From the NCBI RefSeq assembly GCF_026341855.1, contig NZ_JAPENW010000001.1, forward strand, positions 4,889,001 to 4,953,000: a DNA stretch of 64,000 nt, given 5' to 3'. Shown one piece after another: positions 40,557-49,336 of the stretch (positions within the stretch are counted from its first letter, which is position 1; each line of letters begins with the position of its first letter). A program made the position numbers and the translations under genes. Below the pieces are notes generated by a model. That model made no database searches and was not told the origin of the DNA. It saw only the letters and a list, made by a program, of their open reading frames with translations. Origin of the DNA: Streptomyces sp. NBC_00568 (GTDB lineage: Bacteria > Actinomycetota > Actinomycetes > Streptomycetales > Streptomycetaceae).

Positions 40557-41984
40557 ATGACACCCATGCTCCGAGCCGCTGAAGACACCCGCGTAACCGC
40601 ATCCGGCGCGCCACCCACCTGGGTGGTGGTCGCGCTCGCGTGCGCGGGACAGTTCCTGGTCGTCCTGGACGTGTCCGTCGTCAACGTGGCCCTGCCGTCC
40701 ATGCGGACCGACCTGGGGCTGAGCGCGCCGGGGCTGCAGTGGGTGGTGAACGCCTACTCGATCGCCTTCGCCGGATTCATGCTCCTCGGCGGGCGGGCAG
40801 GGGACCTGTACGGGCGCAAGCGGATGTTCCTGGTGGGGCTCGCGCTCTTCACGCTCGCCTCGGTCGGCGGCGGCCTCGCCCAGGAGGGCCCCCAGCTCCT
40901 GGTCGCGCGGGCCGTGCAGGGGCTGGGGGCGGCGGTCCTCGCGCCCTCGACCCTGACGATCCTGACGTCGGCCGTCCCGGAGGGCGCGGCACGCGCGCGA
41001 GCCATCGCCACCTGGACCGCCGTGGGCGCCGGTGGCGGCGCGGCGGGCGGACTCGTCGGCGGGCTGCTGGTCGACGGGCTGTCGTGGCGCTGGGTGCTCC
41101 TCATCAACGTGCCCGTCGGCGCGGTGGTGCTGGCGGGCGCGGCACGCTGGCTGGTCGAGAGCAGGGCCGGGGACGGGCGCCGGCTCGACCTGCCGGGCGC
41201 GCTCCTGGTGACGGCGGGACTCGCCACCCTGGCGTACGGGATCGTGCAGACGGAGGCCGAGGGGTGGACGGCGCCGGCGACGCTCGTGCCCCTCTGCGCG
41301 GGTGCGGTCCTCATCGGGGTCTTCCTGGTCGTCGAGGCGCGGACCAGGGCGCCGCTGATGCCGCTGAAGCTGCTGCGGCTGCGGTCGGTGTCCTCGGCGA
41401 ATGCGGCCATGTTCGTCTCCGGCTCCGCGATGTTCTGCATGTGGTTTTTCATGACGCTGTACGCGCAGAACGTGCTCGGCTACTCGCCGCTGGACGCGGG
41501 CCTCGCCCTGGTGCCCAGCTCGCTCGCCGTGGTCGTCGGCTCGAAGCTGGCGCCGCGCCTCATGCCGGTGATCGGGGCGCGCGCCGTGGCGGTCCTCGGC
41601 ACGCTCCTGGCCGCGGCCGGCTTCGGCTGGCAGTCCACCATGACGGCGGACGGCGCGTTCCTCACGGCGGTCATGCTCCCCGGCGTCCTGATGATGGCCG
41701 GCGCGGGCCTGGCCGCGACACCGCTGGCCGCGATCGCGACCTCGGGGGCCGCTCCGGAGGACGCGGGACTGGTGTCGGGCCTGGTCAACACCTCACGGGT
41801 GATGGGCGGTTCGCTGGGGCTCGCGATCATGTCCACGATCGCGGCGGCCCGTACGGGCGGCAGCGTCTCCGGGGAGGCCCTGACCGCGGGGTACGCCCTG
41901 GCGTTCCGTGTCAGCGGCGTGCTGCTGCTGGTCGGGGCGGTCCTGATGCTCGTCTGGCTGCCGCGGAAGAACTCACGGATGTGA
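40557..41984 (+). CDS. MFS transporter, DHA2 family (14 helices)
   Basis: The 475-aa membrane protein has FLVVLDVSVVNVALPSMRTD, motif A GGRAGDLYGRKRMFLVG, ARAVQGLGAAVLAPSTLTIL and motif C-like AVGAGGGAAGGLVGGLLVDG. This is the EmrB/QacA pattern of drug:proton antiporters. No regulator lies next to it and no substrate is evident. The region 40387-40556 before it is GC-rich and contains inverted GGCCCCGGAGCCGGGCC-like sequence, probably the terminator of the Ltp1 operon. ATG 40557 (MTPMLRA) follows GAGAG; ATG 40566 is the alternative. Confidence 0.85.
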   Translation: MTPMLRAAEDTRVTASGAPPTWVVVALACAGQFLVVLDVSVVNVALPSMRTDLGLSAPGLQWVVNAYSIAFAGFMLLGGRAGDLYGRKRMFLVGLALFTLASVGGGLAQEGPQLLVARAVQGLGAAVLAPSTLTILTSAVPEGAARARAIATWTAVGAGGGAAGGLVGGLLVDGLSWRWVLLINVPVGAVVLAGAARWLVESRAGDGRRLDLPGALLVTAGLATLAYGIVQTEAEGWTAPATLVPLCAGAVLIGVFLVVEARTRAPLMPLKLLRLRSVSSANAAMFVSGSAMFCMWFFMTLYAQNVLGYSPLDAGLALVPSSLAVVVGSKLAPRLMPVIGARAVAVLGTLLAAAGFGWQSTMTADGAFLTAVMLPGVLMMAGAGLAATPLAAIATSGAAPEDAGLVSGLVNTSRVMGGSLGLAIMSTIAAARTGGSVSGEALTAGYALAFRVSGVLLLVGAVLMLVWLPRKNSRM

Positions 41985-42162
41985 GGCAACGAAATCCGAT
42001 CCTCGCGGACTCCTTCACATGCTCACCTCCCGCCTCGTCGACCTGATCCGGCCGGTGGCCGGCTCCCGGCCCGACTGGTTCGTGTGCCTGGCACCGGACG
42101 ACGGGTGTCATCGGTCGGCGCCGGCGGAGGTGACGAAGGGCTGAGGGCTCCGGGCCGGCCCG

Positions 42163-42804
42163 CTACAGCCAGCCCTGTTGGCGGGCCTCCCGCATCGCCT
42201 CCATGCGGTTGCGGGTGCCCGTCTTGCCGATGGCGGAGGAGAGGTAGTTGCGGACCGTCGACTCGGAGAGATGGAGCTTGCCGGCGATGTCGGCGACGGT
42301 CGCGCCGTCCGCCGACGCCTTCAGTACGTCGCACTCGCGGGCGGTGAGCGGATTGGGCCCGGCGCTCAGCGCGGCGGCGGCGAGCGCCGGATCGATGACG
42401 GTCTCCCCGGTCAGCACCCGCCGGATCGCCTCGGCCAGTTCCTCCACGGGGCCGTCCTTGACCAGGAACCCGGCGGCGCCCGCCTCCATGGCCCGCCGCA
42501 GGTAGCCGGGGCGGCCGAAGGTGGTGAGGATCAGCACTCGGCAGTCGGGCGCCTGCTCGCGCAGTTCGGCGGCGGCGTCCAGCCCGCTCATCCCCGGCAG
42601 CTCGATGTCCAGCAAGGCCACATCGGGCCGGCTGATCAGAGCCGTGTCCACGATCTCGTCCCCCGCGGACACCTGCGCGACCACCTCGATGTCCGCCTCC
42701 ATCCCGAGCAGCAGAGCGAGTGCCCCGCGCATCATTCCCTGGTCCTCGGCGAGCAGGACACGGATGGACTTGGCGGGCCGGTGGTCCCGGGGCATCTCGT
42801 TCAC
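42163..42804 (-). CDS. NarL/FixJ-family response regulator
   Basis: The 213-aa regulator has the receiver domain IRVLLAEDQGMMRGALALLL, with phosphoacceptor Asp in DVALLDIELPGMSG, Thr in VLILTTFGRPGYL and Lys in GFLVKDGP. A LuxR-type HTH, NPLTARECDVLKASADGATV...LHLSESTVRNYLSSAIGKTG, follows. It pairs with the histidine kinase encoded just upstream, about 120 bp away on the same strand, as in DesKR-like systems that control an ABC exporter. It is probably the last gene of that four-gene unit. GTG 42804 and ATG 42795 are both possible starts. Confidence 0.88.
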   Translation of the reverse strand: MNEMPRDHRPAKSIRVLLAEDQGMMRGALALLLGMEADIEVVAQVSAGDEIVDTALISRPDVALLDIELPGMSGLDAAAELREQAPDCRVLILTTFGRPGYLRRAMEAGAAGFLVKDGPVEELAEAIRRVLTGETVIDPALAAAALSAGPNPLTARECDVLKASADGATVADIAGKLHLSESTVRNYLSSAIGKTGTRNRMEAMREARQQGWL

Positions 42805-42925
42805 GGGCCAAGGGTAGGCGGCGGGCGGCGGTACGGGCCCCTGCCACGGCCCTTCGGCCGGCGGTCTTCAGGACGCGCCTGAAGCCCGCCCGGGCGGGAG
42901 GCCTCGCGCCGGGCGCGGAGGCCGC

Positions 42926-44173
42926 CTAGATCGACGCCTCCGTCAAGTCCGCCGCCTCCACCGGAAGTTCGGCTGCCACTTCGAAGCCGTGGGGAGTCCG
43001 TCCCGCCCGCAGGGAGCCGCCCGCCGTGGCGAGGCGTTCGGTGAGGCCCTTGAGACCGGTGCCGCCGATGCCCGGCTCGGGATCGGCCGGGGAGGCGTCG
43101 GAGCCGTTGTCCGAGACGGTCAGGCGGACGAGGTCCGGCGTGCCGTCGACGGTGATCTCGCAGCGGGTCGCGTCACTGTGGCGTACGACGTTGGTGACGG
43201 CCTCGCGGAGCACCCAGCCGAGCAGGGCCTCGGTCTGCGGGACGAGGGGCGGCCCCGACTGCCGTACGACCGGCTCCACCCGCGCCGCGGACAGCGCCGA
43301 GCGGGCGCGGTCCAGCTCGGTGGCGAGGCTGCCCTCGCGGTAGCCGGTGACCGCCTCGCGGATCTCCGTGAGGGCCTGCCGGCCGACCGACTCGATGTCC
43401 GTGACCTGTACGAGGGCCGCGTCCAGATCGCGGGGTGCCAGCCGGCGGGCCGCCTCCGACTTCACCACGATGACGGAGAGCGTGTGCCCGAGCAGGTCGT
43501 GCAGGTCGCGGGAGAAGCGCATACGTTCCTTCTCGACCGCCCGGCGTGCCAACTCCTCGCGTGCTTCCCGCAGTTCGCGCACCGCCTCGGAGAGGGACAG
43601 GATCGCGGCCGTCACCATCGTGGACAGGAAGGTGCCGTAGGCGACGTTCACCGCGTCCCAGCCCGCCCGGGCGACGGAGACCGCCGCGGCGAGCGCGGTG
43701 AGGCCGAGGCCGATCTGCCCGAGCCGGGGGCCGCGCAGGACCGCACCGGTGGCCAGCCCGAGCAGCGGGAAGAAGTACAGCCAGGTACCGCCGTACCCGA
43801 GGGCCAGTGCGAAGGTGATCACCCCCATCAGGGCGAGCGCCACCCGGGTGGAGCGGGACTCGCGCTTCTGCTTCACGAACGCGCGGAACGTCACGTAGAT
43901 GTACAGGGAGTTGAAGACGAACAGGCCCAGGCCGCCGATCCAGGGCTGCGGTGTCCTGCCCTGGAAGAGGTTGGAGAACGCGCCCATCCCCAGCAGCAGC
44001 CACGGCAGCAGCGCGAAGCCGGTGGGCGGCGGGCCCGGGTTCTCGGGCATCTGGCCGCCGTTCCTGCGCGCGGCCCGCTGCTCGGCCTTGAACCGTGCCA
44101 TGTCCGCCTTCCAGCGGATCCGCTCGGCCCGCCACACACGGATCTGGCAGCCGAGGCCTTTCGTCCAGGACAT
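42926..44173 (-). CDS. Sensor histidine kinase (HPK7/DesK-like)
   Basis: The 415-aa kinase has a basic N-terminus, about five membrane helices (ALLPWLLLGMGAFSNLFQG through VNVAYGTFLSTMVTAAIL), the phosphoacceptor box MRFSRDLHDLLGHTLSVIVV with its His, and the ATPase motifs LREAVTNVVRHSDATRC and LTVSDNGSDASP...GTGLKGLTERL. This is the two-component sensor class with NarL-type partners. It probably senses membrane or cell-envelope state. ATG 44173 has GGGGAG upstream and follows the permease stop by 14 bp. Confidence 0.88.
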   Translation of the reverse strand: MSWTKGLGCQIRVWRAERIRWKADMARFKAEQRAARRNGGQMPENPGPPPTGFALLPWLLLGMGAFSNLFQGRTPQPWIGGLGLFVFNSLYIYVTFRAFVKQKRESRSTRVALALMGVITFALALGYGGTWLYFFPLLGLATGAVLRGPRLGQIGLGLTALAAAVSVARAGWDAVNVAYGTFLSTMVTAAILSLSEAVRELREAREELARRAVEKERMRFSRDLHDLLGHTLSVIVVKSEAARRLAPRDLDAALVQVTDIESVGRQALTEIREAVTGYREGSLATELDRARSALSAARVEPVVRQSGPPLVPQTEALLGWVLREAVTNVVRHSDATRCEITVDGTPDLVRLTVSDNGSDASPADPEPGIGGTGLKGLTERLATAGGSLRAGRTPHGFEVAAELPVEAADLTEASI

Positions 44174-44187
44174 GTCCCGCTCCCCGT

Positions 44188-44907
44188 TCAGACGGTTCGT
44201 GCTGATCGACGGTACGAGACCACGGCGTACGAACCGAACGCCAGCAGCCAGGCGGTCAGCACCGCCACCGCCCCGAGGGCGGGCGCCCGGCCCTCCGTGA
44301 CCGACACACCCAGCTGCGCGAAGCGGTTCGTGGGCGTGTACGCGGCGATCGAGCGCAGCCAGCCGGGGAAGAGGGCGAGCGGGAACCACAGGCCGCCGAC
44401 CACCGAGAGCCCCAGATTGCACACCATGTTCACGACCCCTGTGGTCTGCGGGGTCAGCCGGTAGCCGTTGCCGAGGCCCAGCAGGGTGAAGGGGACCGAG
44501 CCGAGCCACAGCAGCACGGCCGTGACGGCCCACTGCCAGGCGTCCAGCCGTACGCCGTTGACCAGGCCGCCGGCCGCCAGCACCGCGGTGATCGCGGGCA
44601 GCACGGTCACCGAGCCGGTCAGCGCCCGCCCGAGCACCACCTCGCGCGGTGTCATCGGCGTCACCCGCAGCTGCCGCAGCCAGCCGGTCACCTTGTCCTC
44701 GGCGACCCCGCCGCCGGTGTTCAGCGCCGAGCCCACCGCGCCGTACGCGGCCATGCCGACCATCGACGCCGTCCTCCACTCGCCGTCGTCGCCACCGCCG
44801 AGGTTGGTGAACAGCAGATACATCATCACCGGCATGGCGATCCCGCCGATCACGAAGCCGGTGTCGCGCAGCGTCCGGCGCACTTCGAGCCGCAGATAGT
44901 CGATCAT
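44188..44907 (-). CDS. ABC-2 type transporter permease
   Basis: The 239-aa permease has six membrane helices. It includes FVIGGIAMPVMMYLLFTNLG, TGWLRQLRVTPMTPREVVLG (the cytoplasmic coupling helix) and VVGGLWFPLALFPGWLRSIA. The ATG (44907) shares ATGA with the upstream ATPase stop. It makes a half-exporter with that ATPase, under the two-component pair that follows. The substrate could be a lipid, peptide or drug. Confidence 0.87.
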   Translation of the reverse strand: MIDYLRLEVRRTLRDTGFVIGGIAMPVMMYLLFTNLGGGDDGEWRTASMVGMAAYGAVGSALNTGGGVAEDKVTGWLRQLRVTPMTPREVVLGRALTGSVTVLPAITAVLAAGGLVNGVRLDAWQWAVTAVLLWLGSVPFTLLGLGNGYRLTPQTTGVVNMVCNLGLSVVGGLWFPLALFPGWLRSIAAYTPTNRFAQLGVSVTEGRAPALGAVAVLTAWLLAFGSYAVVSYRRSARTV

Positions 44908-45848
44908 CACACCTTCTCCGGAGCGCGCGAGGTGAGGGCCATGAACGCGTCGTCCAGGGACGCGGGGGCGACCTCCAGGCCGCGTATCGCGCCCAGTCCG
45001 GCCAGCGCGATCACCGTCGCGTCCGAGTCGACCGTACGCAGCCGGGCGCGCTCCCCGCGCACCTCCACGGCCACCACACCGGGCAGCAGCGCCAGGTCCC
45101 GCGCGCCGCGTCCCGCCAGGTCGAGGGAGACCAGGCTGCCGCCCGCCGACCGCTTGAGCTGTTCCCCGGTCCCGTCCGCGACGATCCGCCCGCGGTCGAT
45201 GACGACGATCCGGTCGGCGTGCGCGTCGGCCTCCTCCAGGTAGTGGGTGGAGAAGAGCACCGTGTGACCGCGCCGGGCATACGTCCGCATCGACTCCCAG
45301 AACGCGTGCCGTGCCTCCACGTCGAGCGCGGCGGTCGGCTCGTCGAGGACGATCAGCGCGGGGTTCCCGGCGAGCGCCACCGCGAACCGCACCCGCTGCG
45401 TCTGTCCGCCGGACAGCCGGTCGACGCGCCGCCCCGCCAGCTCCGTGATGCCCGCGAGCCGCAGCGCCTCGGCCACCGGCAGCGGAGCCGGATAGCGCCC
45501 CGCCACGAAGGAGACCAGCTCCTGGACGGTGACGCGCGGCACCGGCCGGGTGTCCTGGAGCATCGCGCCGACCCGTCCGGCGCGCACCGACTCCTCCGGG
45601 CGGCCTCCGAAGAGGGCGACCGAACCCTCGTCCGGCTCGTTCAGGCCGAGCAGCAGCGAGATCGCGGTCGACTTGCCCGCGCCGTTGCGGCCCAGCAGCG
45701 CCACCGTCTCGCCGCACGCCACCTCGAGGTCGAGACCGGCCACGGCGCGCACGTCGCCGAAGGTCTTGACCGCCCCCGTGAAGGACACGGCCGGTGGTGT
45801 CCCTGTCGTCCGCGTCCCCGAGGTCCGCGTCCCCGTCGTCTGTGTCAT
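44907..45848 (-). CDS. ABC transporter ATP-binding protein
   Basis: The 313-aa ATPase has Walker A LLGRNGAGKSTAISLLLGL, signature RLSGGQTQRVRFAV, Walker B LIVLDEPTAALDVEAR and switch VLFSTHYLEEADAHADR. A C-terminal extension of about 90 residues is typical of exporter ATPases of the CcmA/DrrA type. It opens a four-gene operon of ATPase, permease, histidine kinase and response regulator. The N-terminus has a short TGTRTSGTRTTGT repeat of no clear role. Confidence 0.88.
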   Translation of the reverse strand: MTQTTGTRTSGTRTTGTPPAVSFTGAVKTFGDVRAVAGLDLEVACGETVALLGRNGAGKSTAISLLLGLNEPDEGSVALFGGRPEESVRAGRVGAMLQDTRPVPRVTVQELVSFVAGRYPAPLPVAEALRLAGITELAGRRVDRLSGGQTQRVRFAVALAGNPALIVLDEPTAALDVEARHAFWESMRTYARRGHTVLFSTHYLEEADAHADRIVVIDRGRIVADGTGEQLKRSAGGSLVSLDLAGRGARDLALLPGVVAVEVRGERARLRTVDSDATVIALAGLGAIRGLEVAPASLDDAFMALTSRAPEKV

Positions 45849-45972
45849 GAGGACGACGCTAGGGCCCCGGGGGTCCGCCCCGGCAGAGGCACTTGTCGGC
45901 GATAGGCCGGGACAAATGTCACGGCCGGCCGTCGCGGCACGCGCCCGCCCGGGTCCTTCGTACCCCTTGGAT

Positions 45973-45987
45973 CTGACATGGTGTCAG
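45973..45987. promoter_or_regulatory. CTGAC-N5-GTCAG operator upstream of the MaoC gene
   Basis: CTGACATGGTGTCAG is a perfect palindrome with 6-bp arms (CTGACA/TGTCAG), 159 bp before the MaoC start and 49 bp before the KstR-type site. Confidence 0.65.
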
Positions 45988-46035
45988 TAGTCTTCACAAG
46001 TAATGGGCGCTGGGCTATACAAGGGTTCGCCGGAC

Positions 46036-46049
46036 TGGAACGCGTTCTA
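46036..46049. promoter_or_regulatory. KstR-type operator, exact match, upstream of the MaoC gene
   Basis: TGGAACGCGTTCTA fits every fixed position of TNNAACNNGTTNNA. It is followed directly by an overlapping TAGAACG...GGGTTCCA pair with a wider spacer (46048-46065), perhaps a second, weaker site. Confidence 0.75.
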
Positions 46050-46145
46050 GAACGAGCGGGTTCCACGGCCCAGTGTCGACCTCGGTGCGGCCGACGGTGC
46101 GGACGGTCGCACCGAGGTCTTTCGCGCAGTCGAGTCAGGAGCCCC

Positions 46146-47003
46146 ATGCCCATTGACGCCGCCAAGGCCGTCGCAGCGGAACCGCGGACCGGAGAGATCG
46201 CCTGGAACCACAAGGACGTCCAGCTCTACCACCTGGGCCTGGGCGCCGGGATCCCCGCGACCGACCCCGACGAGCTGCGCTACACCCTCGAATCCCGGCT
46301 GCACGTCCTGCCGAGCTTCGCCACGGTGGCGGGCGCCGGATCGCCGGGCGTGATCAGCGGCCTCTCCATGCCCGGCGTCGACGTCGATCTCGCCCGCGTC
46401 CTGCACGGCGGCCAGACCGTCCGGCTGCACCGCCCGATCCCCGCCGAGGGCACGGCCACCGCCACCGGCCGCATCGCCGCCGTGTACGACAAGGGCAAGG
46501 CCGCGATCCTCGTCATGCGCACCGAAGTGGCCGACGCCGAGGGCCCGTTGTGGACGAACGACGCCCAGATCTTCGTACGGGGCGAAGGCGGCTGGGGCGG
46601 CGACCGCGGCCCCAGCACCCGCCTCGAAGCACCGACGGGCCCGCCGGACAGAACCGTCGAACGCCCGATCCGCGAGGACCAGGCCCTGCTGTACCGGCTC
46701 TCCGGGGACTGGAACCCGCTGCACGCCGACCCCGAGTTCGCCAAGCTCGCCGGATTCGAGCGGCCCATCCTGCACGGGCTGTGCACGTACGGCATGACGC
46801 TCAAGGCCGTCGTCGACACCCTGCTCGGCGGCGATGTGGCCCGCGTCCGCTCGTACACCACCCGCTTCGCCGGAGTCGTCTTCCCCGGCGAGACGCTGCG
46901 CATCCGGATGTGGCGGCGTGACGGCGGGGTCCGGGTGGCGGTGAGCGCGGTCGAACGGGACGACGCGCCGGTCCTCGCCGACACCATCGTCGATCACACC
47001 TGA
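46146..47003 (+). CDS. MaoC-family enoyl-CoA hydratase (Rv3538-like)
   Basis: The 285-aa double hot-dog protein carries the hydratase-2 motif near residues 185-215: YRLSGDWNPLHADPEFAKLA then GFERPILHGLCTYG, with the catalytic Asp and His. The N-terminal half, WNHKDVQLYHLGLGAG and RLHVLPSFATVAG, is the degenerate first hot-dog of the 2-enoyl-CoA hydratase 2 family. Size and wording resemble M. tuberculosis Rv3538, a KstR-controlled enzyme of cholesterol side-chain breakdown. It hydrates a trans-2-enoyl-CoA to a (3R)-hydroxyacyl-CoA, the step after an acyl-CoA dehydrogenase. ATG 46146 follows GGAG. An alcohol dehydrogenase gene follows after 34 bp. Confidence 0.85.
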   Translation: MPIDAAKAVAAEPRTGEIAWNHKDVQLYHLGLGAGIPATDPDELRYTLESRLHVLPSFATVAGAGSPGVISGLSMPGVDVDLARVLHGGQTVRLHRPIPAEGTATATGRIAAVYDKGKAAILVMRTEVADAEGPLWTNDAQIFVRGEGGWGGDRGPSTRLEAPTGPPDRTVERPIREDQALLYRLSGDWNPLHADPEFAKLAGFERPILHGLCTYGMTLKAVVDTLLGGDVARVRSYTTRFAGVVFPGETLRIRMWRRDGGVRVAVSAVERDDAPVLADTIVDHT

Positions 47004-47037
47004 CTGTCGTACGAACCGTCCTGAGGGGAGCCGCACC

Positions 47038-48114
47038 ATGCGCGCAGCCGTACAGCACGAGATAGGCCAGGACAAACTCGAGGTCCTCGACGACGTCGAG
47101 GCGGTGGGCTTCGGACCCGGCAAGGTGCGCATCCGGGTGCGGGCCACGGGGCTGTGCCATTCGGACCTGTCCGCGATGAACGGCGTCCTGCCGCAGCCCG
47201 CGCCGTTCGTGCCGGGACACGAGGGCGCCGGCGAGATCACCGAAGTCGGCGACGGCGTCACCCACGTGAAGCCCGGCGACCGCGTGGTCATCTGCTGGCT
47301 CCCGGCCTGCGGAGTCTGTCCCGCCTGCAAGCGCGGCCAGACGGAACTGTGCCTGGCCGGATTCATGAACGCGGGCACCCCCAACTTCAAGCGCCCCGGC
47401 GGCGACCTCTTCGGCTTCGCGGGCACCGGCACCTTCGCCGAGGAGGTCGTCGTCGACGCGGGCTGCGCGGTCCCGATCCCCGACGACGTGCCCTTCGACA
47501 TCGCCGCCCTGATCGGCTGCGGCGTCACCACCGGACTCGGCGCCGCACTCAACACCGCCGATGTGGAGGCCGGTTCATCCGTCGCCGTCATCGGCTGCGG
47601 AGGCGTCGGCATCTCCGCGATCCAGGGCGCCCGGCTCAAGGGAGCCGCCGAGATCGTCGCCGTCGACCCGGTCGCCTCGCGCCGGGAGGCAGCGCTCGGA
47701 TTCGGCGCCACGAAGGCGGTCTCGCCCGACGAACTCGCCGACGCCAAGCAGTCGGTGACCGCGGGCGAGGGCTTCGACTACGTCTTCGAGGTCGTCGGCA
47801 AGTCCGCCACCGCACGCACCGCCTACGACCACACCCGCCGCGGCGGCACCCTCGTCGTCGTCGGAGCCGGCGCGATGGACGACTTCCTCCAGCTCAACAT
47901 GTTCGAGCTGTTCTTCGACGAGAAGCGCATCCTCCCCTCCATGTACGGCGGCGGGGACGTTCTGCGGTCGTACGAGCGCACGATCGCCCTGTGGCGCGCG
48001 GGCCGCATCGACCTCGAAGGCCTGATCACCCACCGGGTGCCGCTGGCCGAGATCAACGAGGCGCTCGACCAGATGCGTTCGGGCACCGCACTGCGGACGT
48101 GCATCGAGATCTGA
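47038..48114 (+). CDS. Zinc-dependent alcohol dehydrogenase (MDR, class III-like)
   Basis: The 358-aa medium-chain dehydrogenase has the catalytic zinc site GLCHSDLSAM and PGHEGAGEITEVG. Structural zinc cysteines are in CWLPACGVCPACKRGQTELC. GCGVTTGLGAALNTADV and the Rossmann loop VIGCGGVGISAIQG follow. It oxidises an alcohol with NAD. It lies between the MaoC hydratase and the SDR in a KstR-type unit, so it may act on a side-chain alcohol, but a general detoxification role cannot be excluded. A good ribosome site (GAGGGGAG) precedes ATG 47038. Confidence 0.88.
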   Translation: MRAAVQHEIGQDKLEVLDDVEAVGFGPGKVRIRVRATGLCHSDLSAMNGVLPQPAPFVPGHEGAGEITEVGDGVTHVKPGDRVVICWLPACGVCPACKRGQTELCLAGFMNAGTPNFKRPGGDLFGFAGTGTFAEEVVVDAGCAVPIPDDVPFDIAALIGCGVTTGLGAALNTADVEAGSSVAVIGCGGVGISAIQGARLKGAAEIVAVDPVASRREAALGFGATKAVSPDELADAKQSVTAGEGFDYVFEVVGKSATARTAYDHTRRGGTLVVVGAGAMDDFLQLNMFELFFDEKRILPSMYGGGDVLRSYERTIALWRAGRIDLEGLITHRVPLAEINEALDQMRSGTALRTCIEI

Positions 48115-48277
48115 CCCCGGCCGGCCGCCGAAGGGCCGGGACCCGACAGGGCGCCGGGGCCGGGCCCGGTAGACGGCCGGGACAGCGGCCGGGCCCCCGC
48201 CCCGGGGTGGCCGAGGTCCCGGCCCCCGGGGTGTCTGCCGAGGGCCGGGGCCTCCACGACAACCGTTAAGGACCCTG

Positions 48278-49234
48278 ATGTCACTGCCACTTGAAGGGCT
48301 CACCGCGATCGTCACCGGCGCGGGGCGCGGACTCGGCCGGGCCGAGGCGCTGGAACTCGGCCGGCTGGGCGCGGCCGTCGTCGTCAACGACTACGGGCAG
48401 CCCGGACGGGACGGCTCGGGCGAGGCCTCGGCCACCCCGGCCGAGGAGGTCGCCGCCGGGATCCGTGCGGCGGGCGGCCGTGCCGTCGCCCACACCGGAG
48501 ACGTCGCCGACCACGAACAGGCCCGCGAACTGGTCGACCTGGCGGTCGCCGAGTTCGGGAAACTGGACATCCTCGTCAACAACGCGGGCATCCTGCGCGA
48601 CCGGATGGTCTTCTCGATGACCGAGGACGAGTGGGACTCGGTCATCCGGGTGCACCTCAAAGGTCACTTCAACACGACCCACTTCGCGTCCGTTCACTGG
48701 CGGGCCCGCTCCAAAGCGGCCGACGGCCCCGTGTACGGGCGGATCGTGAACACCTCGTCGGAGGCGTTCCTCGCCGGATCCGCCGGACAGCCCAACTATG
48801 CTGCGGCGAAGGGCGGGATCGTCGGTCTGACCACCTCGACGGCGCTGGCGCTCGCCAAGTACGGCGTGACGGCGAACGTCATCTGCCCGCGCGCCCGGAC
48901 CCGTATGACGGAGGACGTCTTCGCCGGATTCGGGCGGCCCGACGACGGCCTGGACCCACTGGCCCCCGAGCATGTCGCCCCGCTCGTCGGCTACTTGGCC
49001 TCACCCGCCGCCGGGCACGTCAACGGCCAGCTCCTCGTGGTGCACGGCGGCATGATCGCGGTTGTCGAACGGCCGCGTGTGGCGGCGAAGTTCGACAGCA
49101 AGCAGGACACCTTCAGCCACGACGAACTCGACGCGCTGCTCACGCCGTACTACGCGGACCGGCCGGACGGCGAGACGTTCGCGGCGGCGGAGGTGCTGGG
49201 ACTCAAGCGCGACCCGCAGGACTCCCCCCGCTGA
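48278..49234 (+). CDS. Short-chain dehydrogenase, Hsd4A-like (3-hydroxyacyl-CoA dehydrogenase type)
   Basis: The 318-aa SDR has the cofactor loop VTGAGRGLGRAEAL, LVNNAGILRDRMVFSMTEDE and the catalytic Ser/Tyr/Lys in NTSSEAFLAGSAGQPNYAAA-KGG. The VVVNDYGQPGRDGSG segment after beta-2 and the long C-terminus resemble the dehydrogenase part of multifunctional enzyme type 2 and M. tuberculosis Hsd4A (Rv3502c), which oxidises 22-hydroxy steroid-CoAs. It would act after the MaoC hydratase encoded two genes upstream. The 163-bp gap before it is GC-rich, full of short inverted GGCCGGG motifs, and shows no KstR-type site. The ATG at 48278 follows TTAAGGA. Confidence 0.84.
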   Translation: MSLPLEGLTAIVTGAGRGLGRAEALELGRLGAAVVVNDYGQPGRDGSGEASATPAEEVAAGIRAAGGRAVAHTGDVADHEQARELVDLAVAEFGKLDILVNNAGILRDRMVFSMTEDEWDSVIRVHLKGHFNTTHFASVHWRARSKAADGPVYGRIVNTSSEAFLAGSAGQPNYAAAKGGIVGLTTSTALALAKYGVTANVICPRARTRMTEDVFAGFGRPDDGLDPLAPEHVAPLVGYLASPAAGHVNGQLLVVHGGMIAVVERPRVAAKFDSKQDTFSHDELDALLTPYYADRPDGETFAAAEVLGLKRDPQDSPR

Positions 49235-49270
49235 GCAGCCGGCCGTCGGTGGACAGGGGAGCCTCGCACG

Positions 49271-49310
49271 GGAACGGCCCCGCTCGGCATGGTGCGAGCG
49301 GGGCCGTTCC
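49271..49310. terminator. Perfect 16-bp stem terminator, bidirectional
   Basis: GGAACGGCCCCGCTCG (49271-49286) and CGAGCGGGGCCGTTCC (49295-49310) flank an 8-nt loop between the rightward SDR gene and the leftward small gene. Confidence 0.8.
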
Positions 49311-49336
49311 ACCGGCTGGGCGTGCCGTCCGCCTTG

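Noticed and set aside
45973..46049. KstR2-type operator
   Set aside because: The recalled KstR2 motif (CAAG-N2-CTTG core) is not present; the palindromes are CTGAC-type and AAC-N2-GTT-type.
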